A stretch of 64,000 nt of DNA from Syngnathus acus (taxonomy: Eukaryota; Chordata; Actinopteri; Syngnathiformes; Syngnathidae), in assembly GCF_901709675.1 (NCBI RefSeq), contig NC_051104.1:5873501-5937500 (forward strand), read 5' to 3'. Below the pieces are notes generated by a model. That model ran no database searches and was not told the origin of the DNA. It saw nothing but the letters and a program-made list of their open reading frames with translations. The position numbers and the translations under genes are program-made. How positions within the stretch are numbered: position 1 is the first letter of the stretch; each line of letters starts with the position of its first letter. Below, one piece after another: positions 12,576 to 24,551 of this stretch.

Positions 12576-15482
12576 TCGATTGTGCCCCAGGCATTCACCT
12601 GACATCCAGGTCAAATGAAAAAAAAAAAAAAACAATCGTTCAGATATGCAAAAGCAGTGCAGCAAAAGAATAAATCAATTAAAAAAATTTGAGGGCGATC
12701 CTATGGGCAATAGTTTTTTTTGAGACTCATAAATTTGATTTGGCTTGAGCCTCTTTATGAAAATTATTAATGATCCTCAGAGGGAGTTTCTTGATTTGCT
12801 CATTTTTATTGCCTTCATCACGCCCGATCAAGCACTTATGTTTCAAGCGTTGGAAAGTGTGCCAATTTGTTTGGCTTCATAAGATCTAAATGATTTATCA
12901 GATTTTTTTGAGTTGGAGCCAGGTTTTTTTTTTTGAGATTCCATCTCAATAAGAAGATCCATTTGAATACCCGATAGCAGCTGGAAGTTTGAATGCTTTA
13001 ATTCTTCCATACGACTTATTTTTGATGCACTCATTAAGGCAATTAAGTTCCGGGTCGATTTTTATCCCGACCAAGAACGCTCTCGTAATATTTGTCTATA
13101 ATAAATGATGAATTACAGATTGAAAAATATGTTAATAGCCTGTCTGTCAAATTTTAGGATTAAAGAACGACTTTGTGGGTATTTTTATTTCAGTCAAATG
13201 GATGTGACCTATGCATTAAAACAAGGCATTTGTTAATTTCTCAATGAATATTTGATTGTGTTATCATATAAAGCCCAAGACTCCACGATGAATACATTTT
13301 CCTCTTCACAGCTACACTTGTCATAGACTTTCATTTCATAAGGCCGTCTGATGAGTCAGACTCTGAATGCATCTTGCACAAAAAGATCTATACGCACACC
13401 ATGTTCAGTCTCAACATGAATGTATAACCTTGGACCGTGGCAGTCAAGAATGTTTCAATTATAGAAACTTTACAAAATACGCAAGATTAATACATCATCT
13501 GGCGCAGTTCAGACCCGATACTTATCTGAGAACATGATCAAATATTTAAATAATACCATCCCTGGTTGTTAAATATGTTCAGAATTAGCTAGCTCTGCCC
13601 AATCAACTAGAAAAATAATGTTATTTCTTCCCTTCTGGAAAAGAAAATAATGGTGCTCATGGGTGGCTGTAAATTGTAATTACCAAGACCGATGTTTTGG
13701 TCGACACTCGTAAAAATCATAATATATTAAAGGGAATGGCGGTTTCTGACATGTGCAATATGTGCGACTGTAATATGCATGTATTTTTCCCCCTTTTTCT
13801 TTTTACATCTTTTGGTTTTTCCTGTTCCCCAGTTTGCCGTAGCAAATTAAAACCTAGGAAGCAATTATTAATAACACCATTTTCAATTTCATACCCCTCA
13901 CCGTATACTATACATGCTTCATTACACCAGTGGGCCTACGTGAGCACTCTCTCGTAGGGAAGTGAGAATATATTTTATTGACAAGCAGTAGCTGGTAGGT
14001 TTACATACATTCTTTTCTTTACAACACTTTAGCGTGACATGACATTATTGCATGTCTAGATAATTGCTATTTTCCGCTGCACAAGGTGTTACGATGGCTG
14101 AAAAACGGAATTATACTTTCAACACCATTTATTTCGAGAAGACATTAGGGAGTGACTACACCATAAAAAATAAGCCCAAGGTGAATAATAAAATTACTTA
14201 AATATTGTGATGGAGTGAACCAAGCTGAACTTCTCAGCCATAAAAGTACTGGTAGGATTGTTTATTTGTCACAAATTATTTTTGATGATGACAAGAGATG
14301 GTTTAATTGTAAGAGTGGATGTTTTTTTTTTTTTTTTACCTTTTACAGCAAGTGCCAGTCCAGTTAAAATTATTTCTTTGACGGTACTTTATTGCCATCT
14401 TGTGGAAATAAATGACTATTGGACAAACTGTATTGCATTTTACACGAAGGTACATTTACTAAAATTATATTTAAATCCTGTTTAAGTCTGCTACATCTCT
14501 ACTACATTTCCATCGCACTTATTCTGTACAGGACTTAGGACAGTCCCCCACCGTGTTGACTCAATTTTACTTAGGAGGGGAAATTATTGTTTTTTGACAC
14601 ATTTTTATTTTAATGTAGTTCAAAAAACACATTTCAATCTCTTCAGTGTGAAAAAAAAAGTACTTTAAATTCAATTTTCCAGCATCCTGCCGCATCTCCC
14701 TAACATTAGCAGTGGATGCTCTGTTGTCATGGTGACTGCTTCATTGTCATGTGTCCTGTGTCGAACTCAAGGTGAATGTACATAAATGTTTCTCTCCCTT
14801 GAATGATAGCTGATCATTTAGACCAATGGCTAAATGGAGATGATTTTGTTTATATTAAACCAATTATGAGATTTTGTGTCATAAGTCTAAAGCTTCTCTC
14901 CTTGTACGTGACAATTGACATTGATGGACCGAGAAATTAAATGGACTGACTAATAAATAGAGCTGTTTATCGACTTGAAGTTTCATAAATCACGTTTAAT
15001 ATTTCCACAAAAAGCACAACATTTTTGTCATCAGTTAAAACAAGGTACGGTGGGCTCCAACGTTGTTTTCACTACCATGGCAACTGGGAGAAGGAAATAA
15101 ATGGATACAATTGAACAAAAATAATAATTTTATTCAGAATATCCATGACCATGCGATTTTGAATGAAAGTATGGTGGCCCTAAAGGCCCAAAATGTACTG
15201 GATTGGTGGACCTATAGGGAATGCTATAAATCCACTATTCTCAAATAAAAAGTGAGAGAACAGCAAATCCTAAATAATCCATCAGTATGAGCTTGTTGAG
15301 AAACATGAATAAGGAGGTTCCAATTTCATAAAGAGAGGATCAATTCGGCTCAGTAAAAGCAGGGGTAGATTTAATTTATATATAAGCCTTAAGGTCAATC
15401 CAAATGCTCTTTTTCTATATGCAATAAATAATGATGACAACGACTCTTGAACAAAATAAAACTTCATCTTTGAATATAATGA

Positions 15483-15489
15483 TTTTATT
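15483..15489 (-). promoter_or_regulatory. cox7a2l: Polyadenylation signal of cox7a2l
   Basis: The minus strand carries AATAAA about 65 bases after the cox7a2l stop codon (15553-15555). The position suits a compact 3' end. Chosen by position and motif only. Confidence 0.55.
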
Positions 15490-15552
15490 GTGCCGCCACA
15501 CATCTTGAATGTTAATCCCAAAGTGTCCTTGAAAGCATCAATTAATGCGGAA

Positions 15553-16315
15553 TCACTTGTTCCCAGGCTGAGCAACAAAGTAGAGCGTTAAGAGACAGTA
15601 AAGCGCCCCTCCAATGGTGAATCCCATGGTGGTCCTGTAGAGCAGCTTGTCTATCAGACCCCCCTTGAGGTAGACCGGGACCCCATTTGACCGCTGAAAT
15701 AAAAATATATTTAAAAAGGTGAGGTCACTAGAGTCATTGGGGAGAAAAATACACCCGTTTATCGTGGGGCGGCATTAATCCCACGACTATTCTGCATTGG
15801 TGAGTTCTTAAATCGAAGTACTCGGTCTGTAAAAAGGTGCATCAAGACGAAACCATAGCAACATGCTCGATTCAAGAGCTCAAGGCCGATGTTGAAGAAC
15901 AAACACTGTGAGTGGTACCACTTTATTTCACAGAGTTGCAGCCAAGGAAATAGCACCTTTTAAAATGATTTGATTTGGCAGGTTAACAATAAACGTGCTG
16001 GCGTAGAGAACAGAAAGCAATCGAGGTCATCATAATTACCTGGAAGAGTCTCTGCAAGTCAGGGACTTTGTTGGCTCTCAAATATTTCACTTGGCTTTCT
16101 GTTTCAGACTCCAACTTGATAGGAGACGCAAAGATCATTGGAGAACTAACAGGAGGGACAGCTGGACACAGACCCTAAATAAAACATTCAAGTTAAAAGC
16201 ACCAAACTTAAAAGTCATGTTAAATATACGTTCGTATGACTCTTACTTGCGGGGTGTACGCGTTGGCAGTTGCTCCAGTGAGCCGTTGTGTCACGGCATT
16301 AAATTTATAGTACAT
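15553..16315 (-). CDS. cox7a2l: Cytochrome c oxidase subunit 7A-related protein (COX7A2L / SCAF1)
   Basis: Three coding exons on the minus strand, 16247-16315, 16040-16174 and 15553-15693, join in phase 0 with GT-AG borders. They give 114 aa, the same length as human COX7A2L. Exon 1 encodes MYYKFNAVTQRLTGATANAY, close to the family N-terminus. Exon 2 ends KVPDLQRLFQ. Exon 3 begins RSNGVPVYLKGG and contains one transmembrane segment (TMGFTIGGALYCLLTLYFV) before AQPGNK. In vertebrates this inner-membrane protein tethers complex III to complex IV in respirasomes. The VP of GVPVYLK, absent from the short form of some mouse strains as I recall it, is present. It differs from the COX7A1/A2 paralogues by the long N-terminal extension. 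kcng3 lies next door in the same orientation, as in human 2p21. The start is the only in-frame ATG of exon 1 and matches the family. Confidence 0.95.
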
Positions 16316-17084
16316 AGTTCACAGGGGTCAGCTGAAATTCACCTTTAAGTGGCTGCAGAATGACTTCGCCACAGCGAACTGCAAAGCATAGAAGTGAGGA
16401 AAACAACAAGTGAGAGAAGACATAAGCCTTCAAAGCAAAAAAGACAAGATGATGGACAAAAGATCATAAAGCAGGCCTGCTGTTAAGGGGTGAGAGGCAA
16501 ACGCCATATTGAATGTTTTGAAGTTGCATTAGTATGGCAAAAAGGCATTCAAACCAACTTAATTAATTCTGTAATTTTTAATTGGATGGTTAGAATTCCA
16601 AGTGGCAATGTTAATCTGCTCTGTGCTTGCAATACCTTTAGTGTACTAATCACATGCAGATCACTTAAAACAAACATTAAACCCGTGACTTGCACTTGAA
16701 TCTTATTGCATAATGGAAGCTTGCAGCTGCGCAGTGACTTCAATTTTTAAGGTTAATTTGTATTTCACAAAAGAGGAAGCCCCGCTTTCGCAGGGCATCA
16801 AAAAATTAGTTAAGACTCTTGTTGTTCCTCCCCACGGAAATCTTTAGTAAAAGGCGAAAGATTTATGCGATCTGAAGAGAAACAAGAGTGTACTGAAGTT
16901 TGTCGAGTGTTACACAGCCAGGTCATTGTTACCGATACAATTTAAACTAACGGTGTCAACCTCTAAACTCATGCCAAGCATCACAATCGAAAGCCGAACT
17001 TTCATATTACATGAATATGCCAAACGTATAATAAAATATTGCCAACAAACAACTACAAGTATTTAAAATAAGGTTTTTACAGCG

Positions 17085-17165
17085 CAAAGGCTTCTGGGAG
17101 GTTCTTGCATTTCCGGGTTGGCTAGTGACGTACTGTTACCTTCGCTTCCTGTTACACGCGCCTTC
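17085..17165 (-). promoter_or_regulatory. cox7a2l: Putative cox7a2l promoter / first noncoding exon region
   Basis: About 0.8 kb upstream of the cox7a2l ATG there is a GC-richer patch. It has an ETS/NRF-2-type core (atttccggg, 17109-17117), a CRE-like tgacgta (17126-17132) and a second ETS-like cttcctgtt (17145). ETS sites are common in promoters of nuclear oxidative-phosphorylation genes. A possible donor (gaag/gtaaca, exon end 17140) would suit a noncoding first exon. The transcription start is inferred, not seen. Confidence 0.4.
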
Positions 17166-17179
17166 AAATCCTTAAAAAA

Positions 17180-19780
17180 AACTGCAAGATTGTGACATTG
17201 TGGGATTCGTATAGATTTGGACTCGAGCAGAAATGCATTTCTGTTATTTCCTGTTATATGTTTGAGCCTATTTGCCATTGCATTCAAGACGAGAAGGTTC
17301 ATTAATTTAATAATTGCATAGAGAAGCAGACAAAAAGCAAACGATTTGTAATGGCTAACATGCTTTTTGGTGCATTTTTAGTGATGCACTGTGCTGTGTT
17401 TCTTCCTCCTTGTTGCAACACGTTGCCAGCCTGCAGATTAACAGACACAGGAGGGGGAGGGGGAGTGACATAATGAAGCTGTGAAGAATGAATGTGAGTG
17501 AGTTTTCAAGTTTTTTCACCTAAAATATCAAATCTAAATGAAATGCAAAGAACAGAAAAGCAAATGTAGGTCATGTTGTTATATTCCCTTCAGGCCAAAC
17601 ATGCACCAGTCTGCAAAGATATTGAAATAAAACTAGGACTAAAATATCCCCAGATAACTCGTAACAAACATTTGTGACTCATATGTGAAAAGAAGCTTTG
17701 TCAATCTGATCCTTCGCACCTTTGCTGTCTGTTGTCATGCCTAAAGAATATTTTGCACCTTGTGACAGTGTTGATATGATAACTTCACACCCTCTCATGA
17801 TTTACATAAAATATCACATTCTCAGTTGCTTTCATTCATCATCTTCATCATGAAATTAACTCACAAGCAATATTTTAGCTGGACAAATTCAAACTTCGAA
17901 TAAAGACAGACAGACAATAAACAAACAGCTGTTGTTTAATTTCATACTTGATGGGTGGGTTGGTACAACAGTCCCATTTGCATACAAAGAATTTAAAAGT
18001 CATTTTGAAGAACAAGCTGCTCCAAGATGTCCATGTCACACTTGTCCCAATAGTAATAATAATAATAATAATGTTGATAATTTTCCTCCTAGAATGAATA
18101 TAAAATATTGGATATAATAGTTCCACCAGCAATCTGTTCAGCTTCAGTCAACCTCCTATAGATGTCTCGGACAAAATATTTTCCTGTGATCACCATCCCA
18201 GTTTCAAAGAAAGCCCCCTTTCAGAAAACAGTCTCAGTTATTTTCCCTGATGGATATTTGGGAAGCAGACCATCTGGCGAGTCGGATTACAGTTGGTGTG
18301 TCTACTGATGAAGTTTAGTTTCCCAAAAAGAGGCACTGCTTGTTTCTTTGGACTTAAATAATTACTGTAATAATAATAATAATAATAATAAACGAATCAG
18401 AGGACTGGGCACACTGTGAGGACAAATATGAAATCTGATTGGATCAAGAAAGTCATGTTGCTTATTTAATTTATAGAAATTACATCAACCAGCACTAATG
18501 ATTCTGAAGGCCTTGGGCAGATTAGATTAACAAGACAACACGTAAAAGGCTGAAAAGTGATTCACTGAACAGTTAACACAAAATGTATTCTTGCTGAAAA
18601 CTGTCTGGAATCCAATATATCAAGAAATTTATCAAATTATGAGAACTTTTATTGAAACTTAAACTGCGTAGCTGGAATTTGATTTAAGCCCCGCGGCTTT
18701 TTTTTTTTTTTTGAAGAAGAAGAAGGATTAGTGAGATACGACATTCACACTCTAGCAGCTCGAGGAGCCTGACATCTCCACCACTTCAACTTCCTCTCTC
18801 TGGGTCTCCTGTCTCCATGGCAACTGTCTATACTGCCCAAACTGTCCACCATATTCAGTTGCAGACTCATCTGCTTAACTCCTGATGCTCCAGAGACTTC
18901 CGTGTTGAATCGCCGCTGACTAAATCTAAAATGCAGCAATTTCATTATTCCCTTTAAATGTATTTATGGGGCGGGAATAAAATGCACAAGAAACAGTGAG
19001 TGAAGTTGTTGTCGAGTCGGAATCACATTCAGTAAGGAGCAAACGAGGTGAGCATATTTTGGTACCTGAGCGAGTGAGCAAGATGTTCTTCTGCTCTGTT
19101 GTGAGTGAGTGTCGCTTTTTTTTAAAAATTGTGCAGAGTGATGCAAGGCAGTTCAAAGACTGTGGCAGATTTATGATTTGTTATACAACAGCAATGTGCT
19201 GCAATGTGAATGTGAATTGCCAAAGTCTTACTCGTCAAATGTTTCTCTACTAGTCGCATTTTTAGCCTTTTAGTACAAACTTAAGAGGCATACCAAGGAC
19301 ATTGAATAAGTGAGGCTAAACTACTGACTACTTAGACTACCAATAGTAGCATCATTAAATTCCATAAAGAGGTCTTTAAACTCCACGTATAACAAATTAG
19401 CAATGCTTTTGTTCTCCATCCTCCTTTCTTTGCTAATTGCTGTAAAAACATTTTTACACAAGGTTTTTAAAATGCGGAAAAGATGACCTCCTAAAAATTA
19501 CTGTATAGCTGGAACTATATTCTAATAAGATATCATCTACAAAAACAAAAACTAGAAACAGTACGACTGCTTGCACTTGCAAGAGCATATTTTGAGTACT
19601 GTTCATCTGCATGCATAGCTTTACAATTTGATGCCTGAAATAGTAAAGAGCAACAATTACATTCATTTGATGACGCCCATTTTTCAAAACCTGAACTTTG
19701 ATAATCGTTATGTAACATTTTTAGCCTCCAAAGTTGCAGTTAAAAACAAATGTTAGCAGGCCCTTATTGTAATCCTACCA
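17180..19780. other. Intergenic stretch between cox7a2l and kcng3
   Basis: No supported gene. It holds two (TAA)n microsatellites (about 18051-18071 and 18366-18391) and a T15 run near 18700. The rest is AT-rich unique-looking sequence. Part may be the 3' UTR of kcng3. Confidence 0.5.
18366..18391. repeat. (TAA)n microsatellite
   Basis: About eight taa units. A similar shorter tract lies at about 18051-18071. Confidence 0.85.
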
Positions 19781-19782
19781 CA

Positions 19783-19788
19783 TTTATT
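19783..19788 (-). promoter_or_regulatory. kcng3: Candidate polyadenylation signal of kcng3
   Basis: AATAAA on the minus strand about 105 bases downstream of the kcng3 stop. It is the nearest canonical signal. Use in vivo is not shown. Confidence 0.4.
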
Positions 19789-19893
19789 AACCTGTGAGGG
19801 ACTGAAAATATTCACAGACATGGCAGTTGACGAAAATGTCCATAGTCTATGACTTCTAATATCCTCTGGATATTCCTTGCTCTATCGTGTCTT

Positions 19894-21174
19894 TCAATCA
19901 ATAAAATCAGTCGATGAACTGCGGATGCAGCGTGCCGAACGGATCTTCAGTTCATGGTAGCACTGCACAAAACTATGGTAAATAAAAGTGATCGGCAGGG
20001 CGAGAAGAACTATTCCACTCACCACGCAGAACCCGCCCAGTACGCGACCGGCCATAGTCACCGGGTACATGTCCCCGTAGCCTACTGTCGTCATGGAGAT
20101 AATGACCCACCAGCTGGCAGCAGGGATGCTAGTATAGTCCTGGTTACCTCCTTCTAAAAGCTGAGCCAGCGCACTGAAGATGGCCATGGCGACAAAAATG
20201 AACACCAGAAGCATAACCATTTCACGATAGCATCGTCTCAGCGTCAGGCCGAGAGTTTGTAGGCCCAGGAAGTGACGAGCCAGCTTGATCACCCAGAAGA
20301 TTCTCATGATGCGCAACACCCGTAGTGTCACGCCGGCTCGCTGAAGCTGAGAATTCTCTCCCGTCAGGACCGTGGCGGTAACGGAAATATAATACGGAGT
20401 GATGGCCAGCAGGTCAATGATGTTCAGAGGACGACGTACAAACTCGCATTTGTCTCGAGACACGATGAAACGGACGATGCACTCGGCGGTGAACCAACCA
20501 ATGCACACCGCCTCGATGATCCTGGGAATGATAAATCAGAGACAAAGAATAAAAATATCAAATATTCAAATTGCAAATTGTCAGTGCCCATTTCACTACC
20601 TGTGTTCATCCAGTGTCTCCGCATTCTTCCACTCTGGTAAGGTGCTGGCACACATCATCACCATAGAAATAAGAACAAACAGCACAGACACAGAGGCCAG
20701 GATTTGCGCCGCCACTGAGGATGTGGGTTCCTCAAATGTCCGCCTCATCCTCTCCAACCAATGATCGGACGGTTCCTCTGGGCCTTGCGGTTCCTCTTCA
20801 GGGAAAAAGTGCACAAAGCAGTCAGAGAGACGTTCATCCAGCCGCCGCTGGCAGCAAAGTTGCAGGTCAGCACTCTCCAGGCCCCAGTAGAGCATCTCAT
20901 TATAGAAGGATAGTTCACACATGTGTGGGACAAAACGTAACTTGCCATGCTGCAAATACAGCATGATGAAGCTGAAGGCCTCGGAGTGGCGGTCGAAAAA
21001 AAACTCGTTTCTGTCACGGTCGTAGTCATCGCACAGCTCTAACAACTCGCTCTCTGACACGCAGCGATACAGGCGGCTGAGTCTGCTCAGTGGGAGGTGC
21101 TTCATCAGTTCCACCGTGAAAGGAAACCTGCGACCGCCAACGTTCAGGGTGCAAAAGCTACTTCCAAACTTCAT
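19894..21174 (-). CDS. kcng3: Silent voltage-gated potassium channel subunit Kv6.3 (KCNG3)
   Basis: Two coding exons on the minus strand, 20600-21174 and 19894-20521. An AG/G codon is split over a 78-base intron with GT-AG ends. They give 400 aa, against 436 in human. Residues 1-125 form the T1 domain (TLNVGGRR; FFFDRHSEAF). S1 starts near 155. S4 at about 256-276 has spaced arginines (GVTLRVLRIMRIFWVIKLAR). The selectivity filter TVGYGD is at 337-342. S6 has LPITFI (367-372) in place of the PXP gate of conducting Kv1-4 channels, as expected for a silent KvS subunit. Such subunits co-assemble with Kv2 channels at the plasma membrane and modify their gating. Segments such as NIIDLLAITPYYIS and TFEEPTSS match KCNG3 rather than KCNG1, 2 or 4. 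The human S1-S2 linker and T1-S1 linker are longer. Confidence 0.96.
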
Positions 21175-21179
21175 CTTCT

Positions 21180-22700
21180 GTCAGTCCAAACTCTGGTCCG
21201 ATGTTGTCCTATGTTCTTATAAAACTATAAAAACAGGAATGATTTAGTTGCGTTGGGACTGTTCTCCATCATTGCTTGATCAGCATTCGTATTTTTTTGC
21301 TTAAATAAAAAGAAAAACTTGCATTAGTCACCAAAAGCAAGTACAATACAGTGCGTGGTTTTTTTTAGTTAGCTGTTATTTAAACTATAATTATTCTTAA
21401 CCCACTTTGGTCAAAATGACCTTAGGGATAAACGAGTAAAGTAACAGGTGGGGCAGTATATTTTACCAATGAGGTGTGATCATCTCTGAATATTCAAAAA
21501 AAAAAAAAAAATGCTTCCCAGAGGAGTTAGCAATAGCAAATGTCTCATATAATTATGCAAACTAGATGACACAGAATCAACAGTGGTTGCAGCCAAGTCG
21601 TGCACTCTATTTTGCCTCCATTGCTTTAGGGGAAAAAAAAAAAATCTCTTCCTCACAATCATGCACCTGTTAATCTATTATTGCCTTTCTAAAAGTAACA
21701 GATCGGTATAACATTGAAAAATGGAAATACAACCATAATACTGGTACTGTTACTGCATAAACTTCAAGTTCCAATAAAAATGAGCTCAGTCCTAATAAAC
21801 GGAACTGAATGACAATCAATGAGATCTCAAACAATGTTCCAAACGCATACGATCACATTTTTCATGATGATCATCATTCCGTTTTTCAAGCTTACCTCCA
21901 AACATCTTCCCAAAAGTGCATCAGGGATTTTGTTGTGTTTCTTTTACTCCTCCAGCATCCAACTTCTGTTGAATCTATCAGACTGGGTCCCAGCAAGCTT
22001 CTCCTATCGCCTCCTCCCACTCCTCGTGTGAGTGTCCTATGATTTCGAAGGGGGAAAAAAAAAGGTCGATCTGAGCAGATGAATTGCTGCTCAGTGACTG
22101 ATGTGAGGAAGACACTTGCCCTCCTACACGTCCCTCATCCACTTCCTTGTCCTTCTTGGGCTTCTCCTGTTCCTCTTCAGTCCTGCCTCTCCTGAGGTTC
22201 CCTACTCATATTTCACTCTCTCCACCCTCCTCCTTCATCAGACCTCACAATCCATCGAATTCACGATTGATGGAATCTATGTCATTATTTCATGATATTA
22301 CATCAAATCATAGCAAAGATGAATCATTGACTTAATTCATTAATAAGGAGAGCAGTTGATTCTAGTGAAATAGCGCCCTCTTGTGGATATTTGTCGTTTT
22401 TTACACTTTAATTTGACAACATGCATGTTTGTGGGATTACATATTACTGTCTGGCTTTGTTTTTGCAAATCATACAGTACATTTAAGCATCTTGGCCACT
22501 CCCCCACATTTTCAAAGCTTCTGTTCTCCTCCTTCCGCTTTGTGATTTTACATCTTTAATCTTTTGTGGCTTTATTTCCCAATTGCTTCAGTGTCAATTT
22601 CCATGCACTGAAGTGCAAAGCTGAGACACTCAGACATTGGAAGAACTCCAATAAGAGACCATTAAGAGCCATTTTCATCCTGAGAATTTACAGCAATCAT
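21180..22700. other. Divergent intergenic region between kcng3 and the coiled-coil gene
   Basis: About 1.5 kb separates the kcng3 start (minus) from the coiled-coil gene start (plus), so both promoters should lie here. An acceptor-like gactgacag on the minus strand sits three bases before the kcng3 ATG, so kcng3 may have an upstream noncoding exon. I could not place its start. A runs at about 21495-21510 and 21630 are visible. Confidence 0.45.
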
Positions 22701-22704
22701 TAAC

Positions 22705-24024
22705 ATGGAGAAAAGTTCCTCAGGAAACACAAAGAAAAGGAGCTTAGGAAACAATTATAAAAAGCAATTTTCACATTTCTCGAGAGGGAGCTTCTCAAAC
22801 AGGGTGAGTTTATATCTTAGTGCGGTCAGGTGTTTGGTAGTCATTATTTTAATTTCTGTCATTTATCCTATTTGAACAAAATTCAATTTTCAGTTGTTAA
22901 ATGAAGTAAAATGAAAATGAACAATTATTCGAAATGTATAGTCGGGCAGTTATTATGTTTTGATTCAACCCAAATAAATTTCAGATATTCTATTAGGCTT
23001 TTCATTACTTTTTTTTTGGTAGCTTTCTTGTTTTAGCTTTTATCTTGGATGTACTTAAGGAATGGAGAAAATCATTTTCTTGGTTTGTATTAAGTGTTTC
23101 ATCTCATGTGTTATGTAAAGCCCTTTGTTGCTTTGTTTTGCTGTTGCCAAAGCACAAAACTTGGAGTGCTAGCCAACACTAACTTGCTATTTTGGACTGT
23201 TCATATGGTGTGTTGACACTCATTTAACAAGTTAGAATGTCATTTGCTAATTCTAAATACAGCCACAGCAACACAAAGTTCTGAAATAATTTCTCCTGCT
23301 CTCATGTTGGTCTCTCAATGTTATCCAAAGTATTAACAGTTTTATATATTCCCCCCACCAGCCATATCATCAATTGCACCCTGGAATGAACCCAGGGGGA
23401 AGTTACCGCCACCCCTCGGAGAATGGCCTCATCCTTTGCCAGTACTCAAACGGCGAGCTGGCTGCAGAAAATGCAGCCCTAAGAGAGCAGCTGGTGCTGC
23501 AGCACCACCGACATGATCATGAAAGGCAGCGGCTCCTGAGAGCCCTGAAGAAGCCTAACGAGTCCAACTCGGAAAACCTCATTGCCGTCGTAAATGAACA
23601 ATGGCAACAGTGGTGGGCGATCCGAGAGCAAGAAACCGCTACCCAATTTCAAACTCAGTTGGTGGGCATGCAATTGTACATGGATGAAATGGCCGCTCAT
23701 TTTTGCACTGAGTTGGAAAGTATGCACGAGCACAACGTGGATACCGTTTGCTATTTTCAAAGCGAGATGCAGTACATGCATTGGCATATGGAGCAGGCCA
23801 TATCGGAAAAGGATGACATCATTAAAAACCTGAAAAAAGAAAATTCCTCCCTCATGGCACAGAATAAAGAGATGTCCTCCCATCTTCGCAAATTCAAAGC
23901 GGAGAACCCGGAGACACGAGATACTCTCAAAGCTCTGGAGGATCGGTTGCAAGCTGAGCAGGAGGTGAAGATGAGCCCCACCATTGAGGAGCTCCTTGAA
24001 GAAGTGGAAAAGCTGGATCTTTAA
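22705..24024 (+). CDS. Unrecognised coiled-coil protein, two coding exons
   Basis: The second exon (23362-24024) has an open frame of 220 codons ending in TAA, preceded by an acceptor (ccccccaccag). Upstream an ATG at 22705 opens 33 codons (MEKSSSGNTKKRSLGNNYKK...) ending at 22803 on a strong GTGAGT donor. The two join in phase 0 for 253 aa. The N-terminal tail is basic and Ser-rich. Then come heptad-like helices: a leucine-rich start (ELAAENAALREQL), a Trp/Met-rich middle (NEQWQQWWAIREQE; MQYMHWHME) and charged coiled coil (KKENSSLMAQNKEMSSHLRK) ending EELLEEVEKLDL. There is no signal peptide or membrane segment. A poly(A) signal follows at 24237-24242. I do not recognise the family. The first exon is inferred; translation could instead begin at the in-frame ATG at 23386. 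Confidence 0.6.
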
Positions 24025-24236
24025 GACCCTCACAGTGCAGAAAGAAATTGAAATACACCAGTTTGGCTAATGATGTGACAGAATTCCACTGGTAAAAAGT
24101 TAGAGTGGGACTGGCTGACCCCCCGAAAAATTGAAACTTGAATGTGTGAGAGTGCTGATTTTCTTTTATAGCAAGATGTTCGACAACCACTAAAGTCTAT
24201 TTTCCAGCTGTCACAACTGTGTTTGTATTGTGTCAA

Positions 24237-24242
24237 AATAAA
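24237..24242 (+). promoter_or_regulatory. Polyadenylation signal of the coiled-coil gene
   Basis: AATAAA lies 213 bases after the stop codon, with a second signal (aaataaaaa) about 24 bases on. This supports the open frame as a real transcribed gene. Confidence 0.6.
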
Positions 24243-24477
24243 TGCACTCATGTCAAGTTTGAAAATAAAAAGTCAACCACACACAACCCAGCAGATCCTG
24301 TTTATTTATTGCCATGCAGAAAAAGGGGTACCACCCAGTCAGGATAACTAACATAATTAAAATATCTTTAATTTCTAAAATAATATTTAAAATATATTAA
24401 TTTCTACCAAAGTTATTTTCTGATCAGAATTAATTTCTAAATTTATTTTCTACTTTGAGAGGTTTATTCGACGACAT

Positions 24478-24551
24478 GGCTCCGCCCCTCGCCTACGAAA
24501 TATTTCCGCTTCCGGGTTCTTCGTCTTCGCCACAGAACCGTGGGAGGAAAG
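24478..24551 (+). promoter_or_regulatory. ubr2: ubr2 core promoter and 5' UTR
   Basis: A GC box (ctccgcccc, 24480-24488) and an ETS-type core (cttccgg, 24509-24515) lie within 75 bases of the ubr2 ATG. This is typical of a TATA-less housekeeping promoter. Only about 0.3 kb separates the upstream gene's poly(A) signal from this promoter. Confidence 0.5.

Larger units (their letters stand above)
7500..15480. other. Intergenic stretch between the 7.3-kb exon and cox7a2l
   Basis: No supported exon or RNA gene is seen in about 8 kb. It contains short (CA)n tracts near 8357-8372 and 10340-10383, a G16 run (12560-12575) and many A or T runs. Open frames are under 125 codons, without recognisable domains. 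Confidence 0.5.

Noticed and set aside
23479-24033. 184-codon minus-strand open frame opposite the coiled-coil exon
   Set aside because: It mirrors the plus-strand exon, which has coiled-coil periodicity, an acceptor and a poly(A) signal; the reverse frame has none.
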